From Gammaproteobacteria bacterium RBG_16_37_9 (GTDB taxonomy: Bacteria > Pseudomonadota > Gammaproteobacteria > UBA9339): a stretch of DNA of 8,650 bases. The stretch is from the NCBI GenBank assembly GCA_001801345.1, contig MGXJ01000006.1, positions 10,741 through 19,390 of the forward strand. The letters run 5' to 3'. A program made the position numbers and the translations under genes. Shown here in pieces: positions 1 through 5,951 of this stretch; positions within the stretch are counted from its first letter, which is position 1; the number at the start of each line of letters is the position of its first letter. The notes beneath the pieces were generated by a model. That model was not told the DNA's origin and ran no database searches. It was given only the letters and a program-made list of their open reading frames with translations.

Positions 1-825
1 CCAAAACCTTTCAATCTTATCATTAGTTTGTGGTCTACATGGCTTCGTATATATATGCTTGATTTCATAAAAATTAAGCATCTTTTCAAACGGATGATCC
101 TCATTATTAGAGCTAAATTCTGAACCGTTATCACTCATTATAGATTTAAATTGAATATCGTAGCGATCCTTCAATCTCATCAATATCCCCATGGTCGAGA
201 ACATAACATCTATTGATTTAATTGAATCTATTACTTCTAACCAGCATATCCTCGAATAAGCATCTATTAGCCCCAATATATATAATTTATTTTCACCAAC
301 TTCTTTAACAGTTCCTTTGGCTACATAATGTATATCTATATTTCCCATTTCTCCAGCGTACATTTTAATAATCTTCCTCTTTTCTTCTTTAATTCTTGGA
401 TTAAGCCGATTAATTTTAAGTTTTTTCATCAGCCTATATCTATATATAGTGCTAGGGGATATTTCTATTCCTAGCTTGCTACGTAGTTTAATTTGTAAAT
501 CATATTTGTTAAACCCTTTTGCTCTAATTTCTTTTAGCTGTTCAATTAACTCTTTTGAATATGCGAGCTCCTCTCTAAACTTACGCCCTGTTTTATGTGG
601 GATTAATGATGCTATCTCTCTGTTAGCATTAATAAATCTTCGGTAATATTTAAGAAAGTTTTGTTTGCATACCCCTGCTCCTTCATAAAATTCAGTTGCC
701 GTTATGTATTCAGGGTGTTTTTTGCTTTTAACAAGCTCATATCCTCCTATATTATTCAACATCGCTTGGATATGACGCCTTTCCATAACAGCATCTTGGC
801 CATTGGCCCTATCAATTCTTCCCAT
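1..825 (-). CDS. DDE transposase/integrase (rve fold), IS481-like; runs off the left edge
   Basis: The minus-strand reading from ATG at 825 stays open for 275 codons to base 1, so the C-terminus is missing. An AGGAGA ribosome binding site lies 8 bases before the ATG. Residues 1 to about 150 are basic and helical with helix-turn-helix character (for example SPSTIYRY near 123-130) and would bind the element ends. The catalytic rve domain follows: first Asp at about 164 (GNIDIHYV), the LIDAYSR strand at about 187, second Asp at 232 (SDNGSEF) and Glu at 272 (NDKIERFW). The Asp-Glu gap is 39 residues, slightly longer than the usual 35. PCRPQTNDKIERF is the typical end of the IS3/IS481/retroviral integrase core. 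No internal stop or frameshift is visible, so this copy may be active. The family name IS481-like is inferred from a single-ORF layout and motif spacing. Confidence 0.88.
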   Translation of the reverse strand, partial: MGRIDRANGQDAVMERRHIQAMLNNIGGYELVKSKKHPEYITATEFYEGAGVCKQNFLKYYRRFINANREIASLIPHKTGRKFREELAYSKELIEQLKEIRAKGFNKYDLQIKLRSKLGIEISPSTIYRYRLMKKLKINRLNPRIKEEKRKIIKMYAGEMGNIDIHYVAKGTVKEVGENKLYILGLIDAYSRICWLEVIDSIKSIDVMFSTMGILMRLKDRYDIQFKSIMSDNGSEFSSNNEDHPFEKMLNFYEIKHIYTKPCRPQTNDKIERFW

Positions 826-902
826 TTTTTGTTCTCCTAATTTGGTTGTTTTAACTTCTTTAGATTAACATCTTTTTGGAACCGAATTAGTGAACCTTTA
901 CA
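1..902 (-). mobile_element. Insertion sequence, partial (only the end upstream of the transposase is in the window)
   Basis: The element contains the transposase above. Its outer end is placed at about 902 because the minus strand there reads TGTAAAGGTTCACTAATTCG, and TGT at the tip is usual for IS481-type ends. The other inverted repeat and any target duplication lie outside the window, so the exact boundary is inferred. The proposed end is only about 10 bases from the obg terminator. The element therefore sits just behind obg without damaging it. Confidence 0.55.
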
Positions 903-912
903 AGGATGACAC

Positions 913-940
913 AAAAATAAGATCCAAGGATCTTATCTTT
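913..940 (-). terminator. Rho-independent terminator of obg
   Basis: Bases 917-925 and 928-936 form a perfect 9-bp stem (ATAAGATCC with GGATCTTAT) with a 2-base loop, extended by A/T pairs at 913-915 with 938-940. Read on the minus strand, the stem begins 8 bases after the obg stop and runs into ATTTTTG, which is a U-tract. The hairpin is modest in GC but correctly placed. Confidence 0.75.
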
Positions 941-943
941 CTG

Positions 944-1954
944 TCATTTTTTGCTCATAAAATAATCCATAAGTTTATAACAAAGCTCCTTGGTGCCTAA
1001 TTTTTTAATTGCAGAAATTTGAAACACTTTGCCTTTCCATTTTAGGCGTTTGATAATATCTTTGGTTTTGGCTTTTAACTCTGCTTCTGATAGCAAATCA
1101 ATTTTATTTAATACCAGCCAGCGTTCTTTTTTGGCTAGTTCTTTGCTGAATTTTTTAACTTCTTTGGTGATAGTGTTAGCTGCTTTTACAGGATCGCTGC
1201 CATCAAGCGGCGCTATATCAATTAGGTGTAATAAAACGCTAGTGCGCGCAAGATGTTTTAAAAATTGAATACCAAGACCATGGCCTTCAGCTGCCCCATC
1301 TATTATTCCAGGGATATCAGCAACTACAAAGCTACGCTCTTCATCGGTGCGCACGACGCCAAGATTTGGATATAAAGTTGTAAATGGATAATCGGCTACT
1401 TTAGGACGTGCAGCAGAAACTGCACGAATAAAAGTAGATTTACCTGCATTGGGTAATCCAAGCAATCCAACATCAGCTAATAATTTTAATTCTAATCTTA
1501 AATTGCGTTCTTCGCCTGGTCTGCCTTTGGTGGTTTTGCGAGGAGCGCGATTAGTGCTGGTTTTAAAATATAAATTGCCAAATCCGTGAAAGCCACCCTT
1601 TGCTATACAAATTTTTTGTTCAGGTTTGTTTAGATCAGAGATTAATTCATCAGTGTCAGCATCATAGATCAAAGTTCCTATGGGCACGCGAATAATAAGA
1701 TCAGAGCCATTTTTACCAGTGCATTGAGTGCCCATGCCATCTTGACCGCGCCCCGCTTCAAAAATTTTTTTAAACCTAAAATCTACTAAAGTATTTAAAT
1801 TTTGATCGGTAACAAAAAATATACTGCCCCCAATGCCGCCATCACCGCCATCTGGACCGCCGAAAGGGGCGAATTTTTCGCGTCTAAAACTCAAGCAACC
1901 ATTGCCACCGTCGCCAGCTTTGACCTTGATTTTAGCTTCATCTACAAATTTCAT
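944..1954 (-). CDS. obg: Obg/CgtA GTPase, ribosome assembly and stress factor
   Basis: This is a 336-residue Obg-family GTPase that acts on the large ribosomal subunit and links growth to nucleotide state. The N-terminal glycine-rich Obg fold is clear at residues 1-158 (DGGNGCLSFRREKF, GGPDGGDGGIGG). The G domain follows: G1 GLPNAGKST at 166-174, switch I DYPFTTLYPNLG at 188-199, G3 DIPG at 213-216, G4 NKID at 283-286 and G5 SA at 314-315. The protein stops soon after the G domain, so it lacks the longer acidic tail of E. coli ObgE (390 residues); this is common in the family. The start is fixed by the conserved MKFVDEAKI opening; the binding site (GAAGAA) is weak. obg usually follows rplU-rpmA, but here a tRNA-Glu gene lies 33 bases upstream on the same strand. 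Confidence 0.96.
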   Translation of the reverse strand: MKFVDEAKIKVKAGDGGNGCLSFRREKFAPFGGPDGGDGGIGGSIFFVTDQNLNTLVDFRFKKIFEAGRGQDGMGTQCTGKNGSDLIIRVPIGTLIYDADTDELISDLNKPEQKICIAKGGFHGFGNLYFKTSTNRAPRKTTKGRPGEERNLRLELKLLADVGLLGLPNAGKSTFIRAVSAARPKVADYPFTTLYPNLGVVRTDEERSFVVADIPGIIDGAAEGHGLGIQFLKHLARTSVLLHLIDIAPLDGSDPVKAANTITKEVKKFSKELAKKERWLVLNKIDLLSEAELKAKTKDIIKRLKWKGKVFQISAIKKLGTKELCYKLMDYFMSKK

Positions 1955-1987
1955 AAAGATTCTTCAATAAAAGATGACTTTGATTAT

Positions 1988-2063
1988 TGGCGCTCCCTAT
2001 GGGTTTCGAACCCATGTTTTCGCCGTGAGAGGGCGACGTCCTAGGCCACTAGACGAAGGGAGC
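1988..2063 (-). tRNA. tRNA-Glu, anticodon CTC, CCA encoded
   Basis: The 76-base minus-strand gene folds into a full cloverleaf. The acceptor stem is GCTCCCT with AGGGAGC, followed by discriminator G and an encoded CCA. The anticodon stem is TCGCC/GGCGA around loop CTCTCAC, and the T arm is ATGGG-TTCGAAA-CCCAT. The loop places CTC at positions 34-36 (window 2027-2029), reading GAG. The D-arm GTCTAGTGGCCTAGGAC and the anticodon-arm layout match bacterial tRNA-Glu. The usual bacterial tRNA-Glu has TTC and reads both GAA and GAG, so this is probably the second isoacceptor. No terminator separates it from obg. Confidence 0.95.
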
Positions 2064-2065
2064 AT

Positions 2066-2089
2066 AGGTGTCAAGTCGACTTGATACCT
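2066..2089. repeat. 24-base palindrome in the tRNA-Glu leader
   Basis: The sequence is self-complementary along its whole length: AGGTGTCAAGTC followed by GACTTGATACCT, with a single G-T wobble at 2070/2085. Its first half is identical over 12 bases to 5876-5887, the outer edge of the inverted repeat between fmt and def. It lies 2 bases from the 5' end of the tRNA and downstream of the predicted promoter, so it would be transcribed as a hairpin in the tRNA precursor. It may be a collapsed copy of the same repeat family. Confidence 0.75.
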
Positions 2090-2099
2090 TACTTCAGCT

Positions 2100-2127
2100 A
2101 TTATAAACACCACTGATTATTATACAA
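2100..2127 (-). promoter_or_regulatory. Predicted promoter of tRNA-Glu (and probably obg)
   Basis: On the minus strand there is a perfect -10 box TATAAT (2100-2105) and, 16 bases upstream, TTGTAT (2122-2127) as a weak -35. Transcription would begin near 2093, about 30 bases before the tRNA. Prediction is from consensus only. Confidence 0.5.
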
Positions 2128-2172
2128 GAGTTAGGCTGTTGTTAATATTGATTGCAAATTAATAGGTGAGCT

Positions 2173-2655
2173 ATGTCAGGGAAAATAATTTATCCAGGCA
2201 CTTTTGATCCGATTACTAATGGGCATGTTGATTTGGTCGAACGAGCAAGTCGCTTGTTTAGTCAGGTGATTGTTGCCATCGGCACTAATCCCCAAAAACA
2301 TACGCTTTTTAGTCTAACAGAGCGCGAGGCAATTGTGCACAAAGTGCTGGGCAAATATCAGAATGTTGAAGTTTGCACTTTTTCTGGATTATTGATTAAT
2401 TTGGCTCGAGATAAAAAAATCACAATGATTTTACGTAGTTTTCGAGCTATGTCAGATTTTGATTATGAATTACAACTTGCGAGTGTTAATCGGATTATGG
2501 ATCCAGAAGTTGAAACTGTATTTTTAACCCCTTCAGAAAAATATGCTTATGTTTCTTCATCACTGGTGCGAGAAATTGTGTCGGTTGGTGGGGATGTTTC
2601 GTTGTTTGTTCCACCAGAAGTTCAAAGAGCTTTGAAAAATAAATTGGAAGTATAG
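2173..2655 (+). CDS. coaD: Phosphopantetheine adenylyltransferase
   Basis: The enzyme transfers AMP from ATP to 4'-phosphopantetheine to give dephospho-CoA, the fourth step of CoA synthesis in the cytosol. The 160-residue length matches the bacterial CoaD family. The nucleotidyltransferase signature is intact: YPGTFDPITNGH with Thr10 and the T/HxGH-type motif TNGH at 15-18. RSFRAMSDFDYE at 88-99 matches the family RGLRxxxDFxYE block, and SSSLVREI at 128-135 is the ATP-binding ISSTxIRE equivalent. The first ATG is preceded by AGGTGAG at 2164-2170. The gene diverges from tRNA-Glu and converges on mutM, with only 3 bases between stop codons, as in many gammaproteobacteria. Confidence 0.97.
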   Translation: MSGKIIYPGTFDPITNGHVDLVERASRLFSQVIVAIGTNPQKHTLFSLTEREAIVHKVLGKYQNVEVCTFSGLLINLARDKKITMILRSFRAMSDFDYELQLASVNRIMDPEVETVFLTPSEKYAYVSSSLVREIVSVGGDVSLFVPPEVQRALKNKLEV

Positions 2656-2658
2656 TCA

Positions 2659-3474
2659 TTATTTCTGACAATTAGAGCAGAACACTGTTGCGCGTTGTCC
2701 TAATTTGGTGTGAGTTAGTTTGGTTTTGCAATTTGGGCAGAGTTGATTGTATTTACCATAAACTTTTAATTTATTTTGAAAAGAGCCTTTTTTGCCGCTG
2801 CTGTCTATATGGTTTTTAATGGTTGTGCCGCCATGTTTGATTGCATGTTTGAGTATTTTTTTGATCTCTTTTACAAGTTTTTGATAGCGTGATAACGAGA
2901 TCTTATTTGCTTTTTGTAAGGGATTTATTTTAGCTGCAAATAAAGCTTCGTTGGCATAAATATTTCCAATACCAGCTACTATATTACTATTCATGATAAA
3001 TTGTTTGATCGAGCAGTGTCTGGATTTTGCAGTATTAAACAAATAGTCGGCAGTGAAATTTTTAGCAAAAGGTTCTGGCCCAAGATTTTTCAGCAAGCGG
3101 TGTTCTAGCGGATTTTCAGCAGTCCATAAAATAGTGCCAAAACGCCGTGGATCAATATAACAAAGTGATAAATTATTAGTGAAAACAATATTAACATGTT
3201 CATGTTTGGCGATGAGATGATTTTTGGGTTTGATTTGTAAATTACCAGACATGCCAAGATGAATGATTAATGTGCCGATTTTGGTTTTTAATAAAATATA
3301 TTTACCGCGGCGGGTTATTTTTTGTATGGATTGTCCAGCTAAGATTTTTGATAGGTTTTTAGGTATGGGGTGGCGTAATTTAAAATGACGCATTACAACC
3401 GCAGCAATTTTTTGTTTTAAAATTGAAGACGTAAGGCCGCGACAAATAGTTTCGACTTCTGGTAGCTCTGGCAT
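2659..3474 (-). CDS. mutM: Formamidopyrimidine-DNA glycosylase (Fpg)
   Basis: MutM removes 8-oxoguanine and formamidopyrimidines from DNA and cuts the abasic site, starting base excision repair. From the chosen start it has 271 residues, close to E. coli Fpg (269). The catalytic MPELPEVET opening gives Pro2 (the Schiff-base nucleophile after Met removal) and Glu3. The RRGKY lysine is at 58 and LGMSGNL at 74-79. NIYANEALF (171-179) lies in the helix-two-turn-helix. The C-terminal zinc finger has Cys246/249/266/269, with Arg261 in the GQR turn. An in-frame ATG two codons upstream (3480) was rejected: Fpg needs PELPE at the N-terminus, and the AAAGG site is correctly spaced only for 3474. The gene converges with coaD. 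Confidence 0.96.
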   Translation of the reverse strand: MPELPEVETICRGLTSSILKQKIAAVVMRHFKLRHPIPKNLSKILAGQSIQKITRRGKYILLKTKIGTLIIHLGMSGNLQIKPKNHLIAKHEHVNIVFTNNLSLCYIDPRRFGTILWTAENPLEHRLLKNLGPEPFAKNFTADYLFNTAKSRHCSIKQFIMNSNIVAGIGNIYANEALFAAKINPLQKANKISLSRYQKLVKEIKKILKHAIKHGGTTIKNHIDSSGKKGSFQNKLKVYGKYNQLCPNCKTKLTHTKLGQRATVFCSNCQK

Positions 3475-3481
3475 ATGCATA

Positions 3482-3486
3482 CCTTT
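3482..3486 (-). promoter_or_regulatory. Ribosome binding site that decides the mutM start
   Basis: AAAGG on the minus strand sits 7 bases before the ATG at 3474 but only 1 base before the upstream ATG at 3480. This favours the start that puts Pro at residue 2. Confidence 0.6.
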
Positions 3487-3513
3487 ATTAATAAACTAAA
3501 TCTTGTTTGTCAA
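3485..3513 (-). promoter_or_regulatory. Possible mutM promoter (weak)
   Basis: The minus strand carries a perfect TTGACA at 3508-3513 and, 17 bases on, TAATAA at 3485-3490 as a poor -10. The -10 would overlap the ribosome binding site, which argues against this exact pairing. TTGACA may instead work with another -10. The rest of the 3475-3601 gap shows no convincing promoter for the ankyrin gene. Confidence 0.25.
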
Positions 3514-3601
3514 CGTTTCTTTGACTAGAATGGCCCATATGTGCAACTTTAGGGTTTCAACTTTTTAAAAATAAGCAGACACAACTAGAGGGAGGTGTTT
3601 T

Positions 3602-4873
3602 ATGATATCCGAAGCAAGCCTTTCCGACAGGGACCAATTTGTTCTTTTAAAAAAAATAGCATCCTATCTGCAAAAAAGAAATAGAGGTTCTAATGATCCC
3701 GACTTTATTAAGCAATTTGAGGAAGGTCATTGTTCTGGACTTTCTTCATTATGGTTATACGCCCGGTGGCTACAAACTCAGCCAAAAACCTCTGATAAAC
3801 CAAGAGATGATTATGATTGGTTCAAAAAAACAACTGATTTAATTTTTAATTGGGAAGAGCCAGATAAAGACATAGCAGATCAGTTGAATAATCTGATGAA
3901 AAAACATGAATCATCAGGAAAGCCCTACGAAGAATTTATGAATAGGGAATTAGCAGTTCTAGAAAAATCTAATTCAGGAAAAGCAAAGAAGCTAAAGGAG
4001 CTGATGGATGCTGAGGAACAAATCGAAAGATTTATTTCTCATGTCAATTTTTTTCAAGATATTGTTTACTATTTACCAATACAACAAGGTTCCTTAGATA
4101 AGAGCTTGCTGGATACAAAAGGAAGGGAGCTTAAAAAAGAGTATACAATTGCTTCAGTATTTACACTAGATCAATTTAAAAAGCTATTAAAGACAAGGGG
4201 AATTATTCAGGAGAGAAAATTAATTTTGGTTTCATCACATACTCATGATACGGCGTTATTTAAAGAAGGAGAAAACTACCATTATTTTGATCCTAGTAGT
4301 AAAACGGGCGAAGTTAAATCAACTTCATCTGATAAAGTAGCAGAACTTATTTTTCATGCAAATTTTTCTGATGATAATGGACATATAGATAAAAATATGT
4401 CATTCCCAATTGGATTTCGGATGTTTTCTTTTGATGAAGAACTTGGAAATTATCCTCGCCAGGAAGACGTTTTAAATGACTTTGACTTAGATTCAAATAC
4501 AAATGAAGTATACGCTGAAGTATTTTCTGGATTACACGCGGCAGCTATGATTGGTTGCGTAGAATCTGCGAAGTTTTTTATGGAAAAAAAAGGAGCCAAT
4601 GTCAATGCGGTTGATAAAAATGGCAATACTCCGCTCATGGAGGCTGCCGTAGAAGGCTATCATCAGGTTGTTGTGCATCTTCTGGACAAGGGAGCTAATC
4701 CTGGAATGAAAAATATGGATGGCGATACTGCGCTTACATTGGCTGAAAAAAATGGGCATCGTAAGGTTGCTAAGATGCTGCAACAGGCGCTTTCAGAATC
4801 AAAAAAACCAGGGGTTGGTTCTGATACGACAGGAATAACCGAAGGCGCTGAAGATAGTCATCCAACTCTCTAG
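3602..4873 (+). CDS. Ankyrin-repeat protein with papain-like (C58/YopT-like) N-terminal domain; candidate secreted effector
   Basis: This is a 423-residue soluble protein with no signal peptide or membrane segment visible. Near the N-terminus, GHCSGLSSLWLYARW (42-56) resembles the nucleophile segment of C58/YopT-like cysteine peptidases (GxCxxLsxxW), with Cys44. Later, SSHTHDTALFKEGENYHYFDPS (starting at 211) matches the His...FDP pattern, giving His213 or His215 and Asp230. A charged helical stretch at about 85-147 lies between. Three ankyrin repeats follow at about 308-337, 338-371 and 372-400 (GNTPLMEAAVEGYHQVVVHLL is the clearest, starting at 341). The tail from 401 is polar, with a few acids near the end (Glu414, Glu417, Asp418), faintly like the E-block of Dot/Icm substrates. 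A strong GGGAGGTG site lies at 3590-3597. Ankyrin plus a protease-like domain is known among Legionella effectors (AnkH, from memory). Function, substrate and secretion are inferred. Confidence 0.8.
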   Translation: MISEASLSDRDQFVLLKKIASYLQKRNRGSNDPDFIKQFEEGHCSGLSSLWLYARWLQTQPKTSDKPRDDYDWFKKTTDLIFNWEEPDKDIADQLNNLMKKHESSGKPYEEFMNRELAVLEKSNSGKAKKLKELMDAEEQIERFISHVNFFQDIVYYLPIQQGSLDKSLLDTKGRELKKEYTIASVFTLDQFKKLLKTRGIIQERKLILVSSHTHDTALFKEGENYHYFDPSSKTGEVKSTSSDKVAELIFHANFSDDNGHIDKNMSFPIGFRMFSFDEELGNYPRQEDVLNDFDLDSNTNEVYAEVFSGLHAAAMIGCVESAKFFMEKKGANVNAVDKNGNTPLMEAAVEGYHQVVVHLLDKGANPGMKNMDGDTALTLAEKNGHRKVAKMLQQALSESKKPGVGSDTTGITEGAEDSHPTL

Positions 4874-4898
4874 TAGTGCTGCAGATGCCATGTAAGTA

Positions 4899-5852
4899 TT
4901 ACGAAGAGAACTTTTGTCCTACTGCAAATTCTTGTTTATGTGCGTTGAGTATACCAGATGTTTGCAAAGGTTTGCTCCCGGGAAGTTGTATGTTTAATAA
5001 GCACAACAAGCCATCTCCAGTTAAAACATTAATACTGTTTTTATCGGCGTGAATTATAGTTCCTGGGATGTTGTTTGGAGTATTTTTCTGTTGAGTGATA
5101 GCTTTAATTTTTGCTTTCCAAATGCGAATATATTTACCATTGATTTCAGTATGGGCAATTGGCCATGGGTTAAAAGCCCGAATCATCCGATCTATTTCTT
5201 GGGCGCTTTTATGCCAATCGATTTTTCCTTCTTCTTTAGAAATTTTATCTGCGTAAATGGTTTGTTTATCATCTTGAGGCGTGGCTTTGGCTGATTCTGT
5301 TTCAATTTCTGCTAGAACTTCAAGCAATAATTTTGCGCCAATTTTTGAAGTTTTTTTCATTAGTGTTGCGGTAGTATCGGTATCATCTATCGGTAAAGTT
5401 GTTTGTTTATAAATGTCCCCAGTATCAAGACCTACATCCATTTTCATGATTGTAACTCCAGTTATAGTATCTCCGGCCATGATGGCGCGTTGAATTGGCG
5501 CAGCGCCACGAAAGCGTGGTAATAGTGACGGGTGAATATTAATACAGCCAAATTTTGGGATATTTAATACTGCTTTCGGCAAGAGTAAACCGTAGGCAAC
5601 ATTGACCAAAATATCCGCGTTTAATTCTTGTAATTGTTTTTGTGCAGCAGAATCTTTTAAGCTTGCTGGTTGGTAAAGTGGTAAGTTATTAGCTAGTGCC
5701 CATTTTTTTACTGGGCTTGCAGTTAATTTTTGTCCTCTGCCTGCCGGGCGATCAGGTTGTGTGTAAACTGCGCAAATTTTATGCTGCGAGGTGAGCAATG
5801 CTTGTAGTGCTGGTAGAGCAAATTCTGGTGTGCCAGCAAAAATTATTTTCAT
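4899..5852 (-). CDS. fmt: Methionyl-tRNA formyltransferase
   Basis: Fmt formylates Met on initiator tRNA using 10-formyl-tetrahydrofolate, allowing bacterial translation initiation. The 317-residue protein has the whole catalytic core: Asn105, His107 (INIHPSLLPRFRGAAPIQ) and Asp143 (MDVGLDTGD), equal to the E. coli Asn106/His108/Asp144 triad. It also has AYGLLLPKAVL at 86-96 and the FAGTPEFALPAL opening. The C-terminal tRNA-binding domain begins near 207 (EEGKIDWHKSA, then AFNPWP). The start at 5852 is set by MKIIFAGTPEF and by AGGAGA 9 bases upstream. A longer reading from 5894 would add 14 residues encoded mostly by the inverted repeat and is unlikely. def lies upstream on the same strand, the usual def-fmt operon. 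rsmB, which often follows fmt, is absent; the ankyrin gene faces fmt there. Confidence 0.96.
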   Translation of the reverse strand: MKIIFAGTPEFALPALQALLTSQHKICAVYTQPDRPAGRGQKLTASPVKKWALANNLPLYQPASLKDSAAQKQLQELNADILVNVAYGLLLPKAVLNIPKFGCINIHPSLLPRFRGAAPIQRAIMAGDTITGVTIMKMDVGLDTGDIYKQTTLPIDDTDTTATLMKKTSKIGAKLLLEVLAEIETESAKATPQDDKQTIYADKISKEEGKIDWHKSAQEIDRMIRAFNPWPIAHTEINGKYIRIWKAKIKAITQQKNTPNNIPGTIIHADKNSINVLTGDGLLCLLNIQLPGSKPLQTSGILNAHKQEFAVGQKFSS

Positions 5853-5861
5853 TAGATGTGA

Positions 5862-5867
5862 TCTCCT
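5862..5867 (-). promoter_or_regulatory. Ribosome binding site that decides the fmt start
   Basis: AGGAGA on the minus strand lies 9 bases before the ATG at 5852, immediately ahead of the conserved MKIIFAGTPEF. The upstream ATG at 5894 lies within the inverted repeat and has no such site. Confidence 0.75.
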
Positions 5868-5877
5868 AGTCCTACAG

Positions 5878-5951
5878 GTGTCAAGTCCCGACAATCGACA
5901 ATGTTAATAGTCTCTAATTAGTAGTCATTGTCGATTGTCGGGACTTGACAC
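5878..5951. repeat. Perfect 26-bp inverted repeat with 22-base loop, straddling the def stop codon
   Basis: Arms 5878-5903 and 5926-5951 are exact reverse complements (outer GTGTCAAGTCCCGACAATCG, inner GACAATG), separated by an AT-rich 22-base loop. The def stop codon (5918-5920) lies in the loop. One arm therefore encodes the end of Def, and the other lies in the fmt leader, about 10 bases from the fmt ribosome binding site. No U-tract follows, so it is not a classic terminator. The outer edge (5876-5887) matches 12 of 12 bases with the palindrome at 2066-2077, suggesting a dispersed repeat family. In RNA it would form a very stable hairpin between the two cistrons. Confidence 0.9.

Noticed and set aside
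449..646. Plus-strand open frame of 65 codons opposite the transposase
   Set aside because: It lies wholly opposite an intact DDE transposase frame, has no family resemblance and is explained as a shadow.
4450..4783. Two minus-strand open frames opposite the ankyrin repeats
   Set aside because: They are antisense shadows of the strongly supported ankyrin coding frame.
5853..5894. 14-residue N-terminal extension of Fmt
   Set aside because: Most of it is encoded by the inverted repeat, the family begins at MKIIFAGTPEF, and a good ribosome binding site precedes that Met.
5878..5951. Inverted repeat as a rho-independent terminator between def and fmt
   Set aside because: No U-tract follows on either strand and it would cut fmt from its operon. 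A non-classic attenuation role is left open in the findings.
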